In this document: positions 34,880-43,208 of the stretch, one piece after another | Position numbering within the stretch: position 1 is the first letter of the stretch | Layout of the letters: each line of letters opens with the position of its first letter | Origin: Bacteroidales bacterium | GTDB taxonomy: Bacteria; Bacteroidota; Bacteroidia; Bacteroidales; UBA932 | Direction: 5' to 3' | Length of the DNA: 64,000 nucleotides | Assembly: GCA_017469845.1 (NCBI GenBank) | Contig: JAFUFP010000018.1 | Span: 41,819-105,818, forward strand | The notes under the pieces: generated by a model | What the model was told of the DNA's origin: nothing | Databases searched by the model: none | What the model saw: only the letters and a program-made list of their open reading frames with translations | Translations under genes and position numbers: made by a program

Positions 34880-37087
34880 ATGGTCAAGCATGTAGTAAAA
34901 CGTGATGGTAGGGTTGTTGATTTCAACAACCAGAAGATTGTCGCGGCCATCCTCAAAGCGATGGACGTAACCGATTCCGGAGAGGACATCGTCCTCGCCG
35001 CACAGATTGCTGATTACATTTCGAAACTCGACAAGGAAGACATGAGTGTCGAGGAAATCCAGGATTGTGTGGAAATGGAGCTGATGAAGAGCCCCAGAAA
35101 GGAAGTTGCCAAAAAGTACATCGCTTACCGCAACAAACGAAATCTCGCCCGTAAAGCGAAATCCACCGAAATCTTCCAGACCATCATCGAGGCTCAGGCC
35201 AACGACATTACAAGGGAGAATGCGAACATGAATGCCGACACTCCCGCCGGCATGATGATGAAGTTCGCTTCAGAGTCAACGAAGACTTATGTAGACGAGT
35301 GCCTTCTCTCTGAAGATGTCCGTGAGGCTGTGGCGAAGAACTACATCCATATCCACGACAAGGATTATTATCCGACCAAGTCCCTGACTTGCATCCAGCA
35401 CCCCCTCGACCTGATTCTCGAGCACGGTCTCAAGGCAGGTCACGGAGAGTCCAGGCCCGCGAAGAGGATCGAGACCGCATCCGTCCTCGCCTGCATATCG
35501 ATGGAGACTGTCCAGAACGAGATGCACGGAGGTCAGGCAATCCCCGCCTTCGACTACTATCTGGCACCTTTTGTCCGCAGGACTTTCGAAGAGGAAATTG
35601 ACCAGGTCAGTGAAATGACCAACACCGACTACTCTTTCCTCAAGAGTGCCCAGATCGACGATTATCTCAAGCACGACCTCATCGGACTTCAGGGCAAGGA
35701 ACGCGCTCTCCAGCACGCCATCAACCAGACCGTGAGCCGTGTTCATCAGGCGATGGAAGCTTTCGTCCACAACATGAACACCATCCACTCACGTGGCGGT
35801 AACCAGGTGGTCTTCTCTTCCATCAATTACGGAACGGACACCTCCGCCGAAGGACGATGCATAATCCGTGAGATCCTCAACACCACTTACGAGGGTGTCG
35901 GTAACGGCTCAACCGCCATCTTCCCCATCCAGATATGGAAGAAGAAGAGGGGTGTAAGTTATCTTCCCGAAGACCGCAACTACGATCTTTACAAGTTCGC
36001 TTGCAAGGTCTCCGCAAGAAGGTTCTTCCCCAACTTCCTCAACCTTGACGCTACGTTCAACCAGTCTCCCGAGTGGAAACCGGATGATCCCAAGAGATAT
36101 ATCCATGAGGTCGCCACGATGGGTTGCCGTACGAGGGTTTTCGAGAACCGTTTCGGACCCAAGACTTCCATCGGAAGGGGTAACCTCAGCTTCACTACCG
36201 TGAATATCGTAAAGCTCGCCATCGAGTGCATGAACGAGCCCGACAAGGAGAAGAGGATATCGCTTTTCTTCAACAAGTTCGAGTGGGCGCTTGACCTTGC
36301 CGCAAGACAGCTTGAGGAGAGATTCCAGTTCCAGAAGACCGCTTCCAAGAAACAGTTCCCTCTGCTGATGAACGGCCTTTGGCTCGGATCGGATAAACTC
36401 AAGGATGATGACACCATCGAAAGTGTGATCAACCAGGGAACCCTGTCAATCGGGTTCATAGGACTTGCCGAGTGCCTTATCGCACTTGTGGGCAAACATC
36501 ACGGAGAATCCGAAGAAGCTCAGGAATTGGGTCTTCGCATCATCACCTTCATGAAGGAGAAGATCAACGGATTCAGCGAGAAATACCAGCACAACTATTC
36601 ACTTCTCGCCACTCCCGCCGAGGGCCTTTCCGGCAAGTTCACAAAGAGGGACCGCAAGCAGTTCGGTATCCTTCCCGGTATCACCGACAAGGACTACTAT
36701 ACGAACTCAAGCCATGTTCCGGTGTACTACCACTGCACTCCTGAGCACAAGGCCAAAGTTGAAGGACCTTATCATGCTCTAGAAGGCGCCGGCCATATCT
36801 TCTATGTTGAAATCGACGGCGACGCTACCCATAACCCCGAGGCGATCATGAAGATCGTCGACCTTATGGACAAGTACAACATCGGTTACGGCTCAGTCAA
36901 CCACAACCGCAACCGTTGCCTTGATTGCGGATACGAGGACGCTACCGAGAATCTTACCGTCTGCCCTCACTGCCACGGCAACAACATAGATACCCTCCAG
37001 AGGATTACGGGATATCTCGTAGGAACGACGAACCGTTGGAACAGCGGAAAACTCGCCGAACTCAAGGACAGGGTAGTCCACAAATGA
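34880..37087 (+). CDS. nrdD: Anaerobic ribonucleoside-triphosphate reductase
   Basis: This class III reductase makes deoxynucleotides without oxygen using a glycyl radical. The 735-residue product has an N-terminal ATP-cone (about 1-95, VVKRDGRVVDFNNQKIVAAI), the catalytic barrel, a C-terminal zinc site CLDCGYEDATENLTVCPHC (two CxxC pairs), and the glycyl-radical segment RITGYLVGTTNRWNSGK, with the probable radical glycine at 711. nrdG follows with an ATGA overlap. Anaerobic life is implied, though class III enzymes also occur in facultative species. Confidence 0.97.
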   Translation: MVKHVVKRDGRVVDFNNQKIVAAILKAMDVTDSGEDIVLAAQIADYISKLDKEDMSVEEIQDCVEMELMKSPRKEVAKKYIAYRNKRNLARKAKSTEIFQTIIEAQANDITRENANMNADTPAGMMMKFASESTKTYVDECLLSEDVREAVAKNYIHIHDKDYYPTKSLTCIQHPLDLILEHGLKAGHGESRPAKRIETASVLACISMETVQNEMHGGQAIPAFDYYLAPFVRRTFEEEIDQVSEMTNTDYSFLKSAQIDDYLKHDLIGLQGKERALQHAINQTVSRVHQAMEAFVHNMNTIHSRGGNQVVFSSINYGTDTSAEGRCIIREILNTTYEGVGNGSTAIFPIQIWKKKRGVSYLPEDRNYDLYKFACKVSARRFFPNFLNLDATFNQSPEWKPDDPKRYIHEVATMGCRTRVFENRFGPKTSIGRGNLSFTTVNIVKLAIECMNEPDKEKRISLFFNKFEWALDLAARQLEERFQFQKTASKKQFPLLMNGLWLGSDKLKDDDTIESVINQGTLSIGFIGLAECLIALVGKHHGESEEAQELGLRIITFMKEKINGFSEKYQHNYSLLATPAEGLSGKFTKRDRKQFGILPGITDKDYYTNSSHVPVYYHCTPEHKAKVEGPYHALEGAGHIFYVEIDGDATHNPEAIMKIVDLMDKYNIGYGSVNHNRNRCLDCGYEDATENLTVCPHCHGNNIDTLQRITGYLVGTTNRWNSGKLAELKDRVVHK

Positions 37088-37599
37088 TGGAGAAAGACAA
37101 AATCAGAGTACTCGACATAATCGAGCAGACAATGGCCGACGGACCCGGATTCCGGACGGCCATTTACTGTGCGGGGTGCCTGCACCATTGCAAAGGGTGC
37201 CATAATCCCCAGTCATGGGACATGAACGGGGGAAAGTGGATGAGGGTCGACGATCTTTTTGACCTTATCGTGGCCGATTCCATGAGCGATGTCACCTTCT
37301 CGGGAGGCGATCCATTCTATCAGGTGGACGCATTCACCGCGCTTGCCAAAAGAATAAAGGAAGAGACGGACAAGACCATCTGGTGCTGGACTGGATTCAC
37401 CATTGAAGAAATCCAAGCGGACCCCCATTTGGCGCAGATGCTTCCTTACCTCGATGTTCTCGTAGACGGGCCTTTCATCCTTGAACAGCGGGATACTCAA
37501 CTGCTTTTCAGAGGAAGTCCCAATCAGAGGATAATCTATCTGAAAGGTAAACCGGACGACACCATTCCCGGAACAGTGCCGTTGGTCCCGCTAAGGTGA
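37084..37599 (+). CDS. nrdG: Anaerobic ribonucleotide reductase activating protein
   Basis: This radical SAM activase generates the glycyl radical on NrdD. The 171-residue product carries the iron-sulphur motif CLHHCKGC (CxxxCxxC) near residues 24-31, FSGGDPFYQ for SAM binding and a WCWTGFTIEEI segment. Its ATG overlaps the nrdD stop (ATGA), and a second ATG three bases later is equally possible. The partner gene directly upstream makes the assignment firm. Confidence 0.96.
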   Translation: MMEKDKIRVLDIIEQTMADGPGFRTAIYCAGCLHHCKGCHNPQSWDMNGGKWMRVDDLFDLIVADSMSDVTFSGGDPFYQVDAFTALAKRIKEETDKTIWCWTGFTIEEIQADPHLAQMLPYLDVLVDGPFILEQRDTQLLFRGSPNQRIIYLKGKPDDTIPGTVPLVPLR

Positions 37600-37608
37600 T
37601 CAAGATAC

Positions 37609-37642
37609 GAAGCAGGCAGTTCTCACGAGAACTGCCTGCTTC
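37609..37642. terminator. Perfect 16-base inverted repeat between nrdG and the EnvC-like gene
   Basis: GAAGCAGGCAGTTCTC and its exact complement are separated by only two bases, between convergent stop codons. It has no flanking T-run, so it may act as a bidirectional terminator or RNA-stabilising hairpin. Confidence 0.7.
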
Positions 37643-37664
37643 CGTATATTGCTGCGAGTGAAAG

Positions 37665-38900
37665 TTACTTCTTCAGCCAAAGTTCGGGATTCTGCGGAGA
37701 CGTTCCGTTCCAGATCTGGAGATGAAGCTGCGTTTCTCCGTTTATCGTGTCGACTGTTCCGAGGACTTGTCCGGTCTTTATCTTGTCCCCGACCTTGACG
37801 CTGGTGTTCCCAAGTTTGCAGTAAAGGGAGAAATAGTTGCCGTGCTGAACGATCACGCATTGGTTGTATCCGGGTATGATCGCAATTCTTTGGACAACAC
37901 CGTCGAATATGGCCTTGACCTGCGTTCCCGGCGAAACCGCTATTCCGATACCGTCGTTGAAAGGGAGTTTGACGTTCTTGTACACCGGATGGTAGCGCTG
38001 TCCGTATTTGTCCACCACCGGTCCGTCAACCGGCCAAGGCAGTTTGCCCTTGTTCTTTGCGAACTCGGTATTGAGGGCTTGGTCGATAACCGTCTTGTTG
38101 GATGAGGAACTGTTCTTTGAGGACGATGATTTGTTCGAAGAAGAGGATTTTGATTGGTTCTTTGACTGTTGTTGGGTGGCTTCCCTGATGATCTTCTGGA
38201 TTTCCCGGTTGAGGGCTTCCATTTGGCGGCGCTTTTGGGTGAGTTCGTTCTGGTATTTGCTCTTTTCTTTCTGGAGTGAAGCGATGAGAGTCTTGGACTG
38301 CGCTTCTTCCGCTCTGAGGTTTGCCATCTCCTTTTCGCGCTGCTGACGGAGAGCCTCGGCCTCGTCTTTGAGCACGAGAAGTTTTTGGGTCTCCTTCTCG
38401 AGTTCCTCCTTTGCCGCCATGATTTTTTCGGCCTGGGTGTTCATCTTTCCGGAGAGTCCCCTTAAGTATCCTATCCTTCTGAAGGCCTGTCCGATGTTGT
38501 CGCTGGAGAGGATGTACATGTACCAGACCTTGGCGTCACGGTTTTTGTATGCGCTTTTGACCAGCTTGGAATAGTATGCGGAAAGTGTGTCCAGGCGGGC
38601 CTGGATAATGTCGATTTCAGCTTGTTTTGACGCAATCTGACCATTGAGACGGTTTATTTCCTTCTCGCTCTCGGCAAGAAGTTCCCGTCTGTTCTCGATT
38701 TGTTTCTGGACAAGGGCGAGAGAGGACTGTGCGGTGCCGGTCTTTTTGCTGTTTTCCTTGAGCTGCGCGTCGATGATGGCGATGTCCTTTTCGAGTTTGG
38801 CTTTTCTGGATTCCTGCTCTTTCGTGTTCTGGGCAAAAGAGGGGATCCCCACCATCAGTATGGTGAGAAGCATCATCAGAATTGTCTTCGGAATCCTCAT
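37665..38900 (-). CDS. EnvC-like murein hydrolase activator (M23/LytM domain)
   Basis: The 411-residue product has a signal peptide (ending SFAQ near 24), long coiled-coil segments (about 28-250), a serine/asparagine/lysine linker (SSSNKSSSSK region near 255-275) and a C-terminal LytM domain (about 300-411). The domain's zinc ligands look degenerate: the usual HxGxD reads NDGIGI and the HLH reads QLH. This resembles E. coli EnvC, which activates amidases rather than cutting peptidoglycan. The start lies 13 bases after the TPR gene stop, so the two are co-transcribed. Confidence 0.88.
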   Translation of the reverse strand: MRIPKTILMMLLTILMVGIPSFAQNTKEQESRKAKLEKDIAIIDAQLKENSKKTGTAQSSLALVQKQIENRRELLAESEKEINRLNGQIASKQAEIDIIQARLDTLSAYYSKLVKSAYKNRDAKVWYMYILSSDNIGQAFRRIGYLRGLSGKMNTQAEKIMAAKEELEKETQKLLVLKDEAEALRQQREKEMANLRAEEAQSKTLIASLQKEKSKYQNELTQKRRQMEALNREIQKIIREATQQQSKNQSKSSSSNKSSSSKNSSSSNKTVIDQALNTEFAKNKGKLPWPVDGPVVDKYGQRYHPVYKNVKLPFNDGIGIAVSPGTQVKAIFDGVVQRIAIIPGYNQCVIVQHGNYFSLYCKLGNTSVKVGDKIKTGQVLGTVDTINGETQLHLQIWNGTSPQNPELWLKK

Positions 38901-38913
38901 CCTCTATCTTCTG

Positions 38914-40578
38914 CTATTGGTTCTGTTCAGCCTTTTCCTCCTCAGCGGCCTTGTTTTTGGCCTGCAGGCGGTAGCTTGCCGCCAGGTCATTTTCACCAAG
39001 GGCTTCGAGTATGATTGCGTAATGTTCGAGGATGGTGGAACTGTCCTTTCCGCCGTAAAGCATCGCATGCTTGAACATAGGCTTCGCTTCGATATCTTTG
39101 CCCTGCAGGTGGAGGATCCATCCGAAGGTGTCGAGATAGGTGGCGTTGTCGGGCTCCTGCTCGATGGTCTTCTTGCTCATCTTGTACGCTTTACCCAAGT
39201 TCTTCCCTTCAACCGAAAGGTAGTATGCGTAGTTGTTCAGGACCGGGGCGTAATCAGGATTGACCTTGAGCGCTTTCTCGTAAGTCTTGTAGGCCATCTT
39301 CGAGTTGCCGATCTGGTGATACATGTCACCCATGGTTGAGAGTGCGTAGAGTGTCACCGTGCTGTCGCCTTTGGCATGCTGCAGCATCTCTTCGGAAAGG
39401 TGGATCACCTCTTCGTAATTGCCTTGGTTATATTCGGCGCTGCTGGCCATTTCAAGGAATCCGGGTTCCGAGGGGAAACGCTTGAACGCTTCGCGGCTTT
39501 CCTTTGAAAGTTCATCCCATTCCTGGAGGGTGCTCAGGACCTGCAGGTATGTGACAGCAGTCCCGATGTTGTCGGGATTGTTGGTCATATTTGAACGGAA
39601 CAGTTCCTTGGTCTTTTCGGGCCTTCCCGTCCTGTAGTAATAGACGGCGGCCGTCTCCGTGAGTGCGGAGTCCGAAGGGTGGACGGACAGCGAAAGGTTT
39701 ATCGAAGAATCGAGCTGCTTCTGATAGTTCTGGAAGAAACGCTGCTCGGTATGCTGCATGAGGGCCTGAATGTAGCTGTTCTTGGCTTCGGCTCCGATAG
39801 ACTTGTCGGAAAGGATATCGTTCAGTGAAGGGAAGTACTTGTCATACTGCCTTGTCACCCTGTACGCTTCGGCTATTCCCAGTCTGGCTGGGGAATAATC
39901 CTTGTCCAGATTCAAGGCTTCGTTGTAGTATGCGATAGCAAGGGAATCGTGATAGGCGCTGATCTCATGGTCGCCGAGCATGGTGAGGACCTGGGCGGAA
40001 ATGTATTCGTCGTTGTATTCCCGCAGTACGGCATAGGCCTCATCGGCTTTTCCCTGCTGCATGAGGATATTGAACCTCGTCATTACGGTCTGGTCCGTTT
40101 TGCCCTGGATAGTCTCTATGTTGGTGAGGGTTTCCAGGACCTTGTCCATCTGACCGGTCTGCATATATGCGTTGACAAGGCTGTAATAGATGTCCGTTTT
40201 CTTTGGGAAATCTTCCAGAAGCTTTTCATATTCCCGAATCGCTCTTGCGGGCTGCCTCATCGCTGAGTACAGTACGGCCAACCGGTCCCTGTACCAGTAG
40301 TTTGTGCTGTCCAGTGCGATGGCGTTTCTGAGGGAAACTTCGGCTTCGGCGGCTTTTCTGGTGTAGAACTCGGACAGTCCGCGGTAATACCATGCGGCGT
40401 CATTCTGTGGATCCGAATCCGTCAGCGCCTTGAATATGTCAAGCGCTTGGGGATATTTCTGATCGGTGAACAGCTGGACTCCATCGATGAGGTTCTGGCC
40501 ATGGGATGTTATTTCCATGGGAATCATCAAGACGAGGACCCAGAAAAGGGAGAATATGCTTTTGTAAAATCTTTTCAT
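38914..40578 (-). CDS. Exported tetratricopeptide repeat protein
   Basis: This 554-residue protein has a signal peptide (about 1-27, ending SHGQ) and is built almost wholly of TPR-type helical repeats, including AWYYRGLSEFYTRKAAEAEV, DIYYSLVNAYMQTGQMDKVL and APVLNNYAYYLSVEGKNLGK. Such proteins act as periplasmic or outer-membrane scaffolds; the partner is unknown. It precedes the EnvC-like gene by 13 bases. In other Bacteroidales, as I recall, a DUF4292 gene lies between these two; it is absent here. Confidence 0.85.
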   Translation of the reverse strand: MKRFYKSIFSLFWVLVLMIPMEITSHGQNLIDGVQLFTDQKYPQALDIFKALTDSDPQNDAAWYYRGLSEFYTRKAAEAEVSLRNAIALDSTNYWYRDRLAVLYSAMRQPARAIREYEKLLEDFPKKTDIYYSLVNAYMQTGQMDKVLETLTNIETIQGKTDQTVMTRFNILMQQGKADEAYAVLREYNDEYISAQVLTMLGDHEISAYHDSLAIAYYNEALNLDKDYSPARLGIAEAYRVTRQYDKYFPSLNDILSDKSIGAEAKNSYIQALMQHTEQRFFQNYQKQLDSSINLSLSVHPSDSALTETAAVYYYRTGRPEKTKELFRSNMTNNPDNIGTAVTYLQVLSTLQEWDELSKESREAFKRFPSEPGFLEMASSAEYNQGNYEEVIHLSEEMLQHAKGDSTVTLYALSTMGDMYHQIGNSKMAYKTYEKALKVNPDYAPVLNNYAYYLSVEGKNLGKAYKMSKKTIEQEPDNATYLDTFGWILHLQGKDIEAKPMFKHAMLYGGKDSSTILEHYAIILEALGENDLAASYRLQAKNKAAEEEKAEQNQ

Positions 40579-40635
40579 CTGAGGAATGCTTATACCGGAA
40601 AGACCTGTTCCTCTCCGGCCATAATACCACCATTA

Positions 40636-40643
40636 CAAAAATA
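40636..40643 (-). promoter_or_regulatory. Promoter -7 box for the TPR-EnvC operon
   Basis: Minus-strand TATTTTTG matches TAnnTTTG, 57 bases upstream of the TPR protein start and divergent from the box at 40666-40673. Confidence 0.55.
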
Positions 40644-40665
40644 GTGCATTTTCCACAAAATTGCG

Positions 40666-40673
40666 TAATTTTG
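40666..40673 (+). promoter_or_regulatory. Promoter -7 box for the second sigma-factor operon
   Basis: TAATTTTG matches TAnnTTTG, 98 bases upstream of the sigma factor ATG. It lies only 22 bases from the divergent box for the TPR operon. Confidence 0.55.
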
Positions 40674-40771
40674 AAGTTTGTGGAAGTGTATTTTCCGAAG
40701 GAGAAGGGACCGGCCCGGTAGCGTAAGTTCTCTTCTTATGTGAACAAAAGTGAATATCAAGGCAATTATTC

Positions 40772-41371
40772 ATGCAACGTTTAGGTGGGAAAATGCATCT
40801 TAACAAACGGGAAGGCAACCGAAAAGACCCGCCCATTGAGGAGAAGGACGTCCTTCTGCAGATTGTCGAGGAATGCCGAAACGGCTCCAGAAACGCTCAG
40901 AAGAAGCTTTATGACGCTCTTTCTCCCAAAATGTTCGCTCTATGCATAAGGTATATGGGCGACCGGGATACGGCTGAAGACGTGCTTCAGGACGGATTCG
41001 TGACATTGTTCACGAAACTGGATACGTTTTCGGGCGAAGGATCTTTTGAGGGTTGGGCCCGCAAGATCTTTGTCAATACTGCACTGATGTCCCTCAGAAA
41101 GGTTGATGCTCTGAAGATGAGTGAAGACCTCGATTCAGCCTGGAATGTGAGCAGCGATCTCACTACCCAGATCCAGAACATCGGTTACAAGGAACTGATG
41201 AAGATGATATCGGAACTTCCCTCCGGATACAGAACAGTGTTCAACATGTCCGTCATCGAAGGCTACAACCACAAGGAAATCGCCGCCGCTTTGGGTATAA
41301 CCGAAACCACGTCGAGATCCCAGCTCCTGAGGGCCAGGAACATGTTGCAGGAGAAGATAAAGAAATATTAA
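40772..41371 (+). CDS. ECF-type RNA polymerase sigma factor
   Basis: The 199-residue product has region 2 (about 40-105, ALCIRYMGDRDTAEDVLQDG and FEGWARKIFVNTALMSLRK) and region 4 (about 140-195, ELPSGYRTVFNMSVIEGYNH, IAAALGITETTSRSQLLRAR). An ATG at 40793 is an alternative start. The next gene begins one base after its stop and encodes a membrane/beta-barrel protein, a pairing seen elsewhere in Bacteroidota. No classical anti-sigma factor is adjacent. Confidence 0.92.
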   Translation: MQRLGGKMHLNKREGNRKDPPIEEKDVLLQIVEECRNGSRNAQKKLYDALSPKMFALCIRYMGDRDTAEDVLQDGFVTLFTKLDTFSGEGSFEGWARKIFVNTALMSLRKVDALKMSEDLDSAWNVSSDLTTQIQNIGYKELMKMISELPSGYRTVFNMSVIEGYNHKEIAAALGITETTSRSQLLRARNMLQEKIKKY

Positions 41372-41372
41372 G

Positions 41373-42686
41373 ATGCAGACAGACAGCAATAAAGAGTTTG
41401 ATTTCCTCGTGAAGTCAATGATGGAGAACGCACAGGAGGAGGTTCCTTCCCGTGTGTGGGACTCCGTCTCCTCGCGTCTTGATGCGGCTGGCGCCAAGCG
41501 CAGCCGTGTTGTCGTGTGGAGATGGGTCGGTGCTGTCGCGTCCGCAGCCGCCGCGATAGCGATAGGTGCATTCATTCTCGGAGGAGACCGCTCTTCCCGT
41601 TCGGTTCAGAAGGGCACCTTCGTCGCCGACGGAGAAACTACCGCATCCGAAACGGTTCATGAGAATGCGGTTCGGGAAAAGATTGACAATACGGTAGAAT
41701 TTGCCGTCGTGGAGAAAGAAGGTGGAGCATCCGCGCTTGCACAATCACTCCCTTCACGCAAGGAAAGTGTCGGTCGGAAGCCTGCAGAAACCGCTTCCGA
41801 ATCTTCTTCCGAGGCGGAACCCATATCCCTATACGATACTACCGCTGAGGTACAGTCCGAAGAGTCCGGAGAAATCCCCGCAGTTTCTTCGGATGATACC
41901 CGCACGACTCTCACTCAGGAGGCCATTGAATCCGATTTGACCGCCGGTGAAGAAGAAGTCCGTTCGGAGGAAACCGTTTTCACTGATCCTTTCGCCGCGA
42001 TGGAATGGGAGGACGAGCGGAATGAGCGCAACGCAAGAAGGGTGTCAGTTTCCCTCAGCGGAAATGTCCAGAGCAACGGCTCGCCTTCTCCTACCGGAGG
42101 TTTCAATCCCAATATGGCTCCGGGAGCCGCTCCAACCAAGTCCACTGTCCAGGAAGTCAGCAAAGAAAGCAACTACTCTCTGCCTTATTCCATAGGTCTC
42201 GGTACCCGTATTTCCCTTTCTCCCAAGTGGTCGGTCGGTACCGGAATCGTTTACTCCCGCCTTCAGAGAACTTTCAACGGAATATATACCGAGGTCGAGA
42301 ATGGTGTGATCACAAGGAAGGTCAACGCTGACATCCACAATACTCTCCATTATGTCGGTATCCCGGTGAACTTCTATTACAGTTTCCTCGACAACGGAAG
42401 AATAGGGGTTTACTCCTACGCCGGAGGAATGGTGGAAAAGGCGATAAGGAACAATTATCATATTCCCGCATCCCCCAACAGCGCCAACTTCCATGAGAGT
42501 GTGAACGGTGTGCAATATTCCGCCGCGCTCGGCCTTGGCATCCAGTTCAGAATCGTCGGAGGCTTGAATCTGTATTTCGACCCCAGCTTGAGGTACTATT
42601 TCGGGAACAGCCAGCCTACCAGCATCAGAACCCAGATGCCCCTTCTCATGAATCTTGAGGCCGGTCTGAGGTTCGATATCAAGTAG
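41373..42686 (+). CDS. Protein with one membrane helix and a C-terminal outer-membrane-type beta-barrel domain
   Basis: The 437-residue product has three parts: a short N-terminus with DFLVKSMMENAQEEVPSRVW, a membrane helix (about 50-70, VGAVASAAAAIAIGAFIL), a Glu/Ser/Thr-rich low-complexity linker (about 75-235), and a C-terminal domain with alternating strands (LPYSIGLGTRISLSPKWSVG, then GIVYSRLQRTF and HYVGIPVNFYYSFLDNGRIG) typical of PorT/OMP_b-brl families. The N-terminus looks like anti-sigma membrane proteins while the C-terminus looks like an outer-membrane barrel. It is one base after the ECF sigma gene. The function is unknown. Confidence 0.8.
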   Translation: MQTDSNKEFDFLVKSMMENAQEEVPSRVWDSVSSRLDAAGAKRSRVVVWRWVGAVASAAAAIAIGAFILGGDRSSRSVQKGTFVADGETTASETVHENAVREKIDNTVEFAVVEKEGGASALAQSLPSRKESVGRKPAETASESSSEAEPISLYDTTAEVQSEESGEIPAVSSDDTRTTLTQEAIESDLTAGEEEVRSEETVFTDPFAAMEWEDERNERNARRVSVSLSGNVQSNGSPSPTGGFNPNMAPGAAPTKSTVQEVSKESNYSLPYSIGLGTRISLSPKWSVGTGIVYSRLQRTFNGIYTEVENGVITRKVNADIHNTLHYVGIPVNFYYSFLDNGRIGVYSYAGGMVEKAIRNNYHIPASPNSANFHESVNGVQYSAALGLGIQFRIVGGLNLYFDPSLRYYFGNSQPTSIRTQMPLLMNLEAGLRFDIK

Positions 42687-42716
42687 CAACCCTATTACAA
42701 TATATATATAACAGGC

Positions 42717-42748
42717 GGAAGCCCTCATCCTTCGGGACGGGGGCTTCC
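42717..42748. terminator. Hairpin between the barrel protein gene and tsaE
   Basis: GGAAGCCC (42717-42724) pairs with GGGCTTCC (42741-42748), with additional pairing CATCC/GGACG near the TTCG loop. It lies between convergent genes and probably terminates both. Confidence 0.72.
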
Positions 42749-42772
42749 ATCATTCTGTGCCGTCGGGAAATG

Positions 42773-43198
42773 TCAGTCTTCCCAACTTATGGTTCTGGAG
42801 AGATCATCATTGACAGTGATGCTTACCTTAAGGGTCTGTTCCGGTAGAATGTCCTCGATATTCTCGGGCCACTCCATTATGCAGAGGTAGCCGCTGTCCA
42901 GATAATCGAAAAGGCCGATGTCATAGGCTTCCTCCACTTTGTTTATCCTGTAGAAATCGAAGTGGTACATCGGTTCCCCGTTGCCGGTACGGTATTCGTT
43001 TATTATTGCGAAGGTTGGGGAACTTACCGCATCTCCGTTCACCCCGAGATGGCGGCAGATGGCGGTTGTGAAAGTCGTCTTGCCGGCTCCCATGGGTGCA
43101 TAGAATGCGATGAGCTTATTGTCACCGATTTCGCTGAGGAATTGTTCCGCGGCCCGGTCGATGTCTTCCAGATTTTTGATATGTATTGTATGAGTCAT
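42773..43198 (-). CDS. tsaE: tRNA threonylcarbamoyladenosine biosynthesis ATPase TsaE
   Basis: TsaE acts with TsaB and TsaD to make t6A37 in ANN-decoding tRNAs. The 141-residue product has Walker A APMGAGKTTF, SSPTFAIINEY, YHFDFYRI and CIMEWPENI, all family hallmarks. The start at 43198 (MTHTIHIKNL) is preferred to an upstream ATG at 43279, which would run into ispE. It is the last gene of the suf-ispE operon, 10 bases after ispE. Confidence 0.94.
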   Translation of the reverse strand: MTHTIHIKNLEDIDRAAEQFLSEIGDNKLIAFYAPMGAGKTTFTTAICRHLGVNGDAVSSPTFAIINEYRTGNGEPMYHFDFYRINKVEEAYDIGLFDYLDSGYLCIMEWPENIEDILPEQTLKVSITVNDDLSRTISWED

Positions 43199-43208
43199 GT
43201 TCTCTGAG

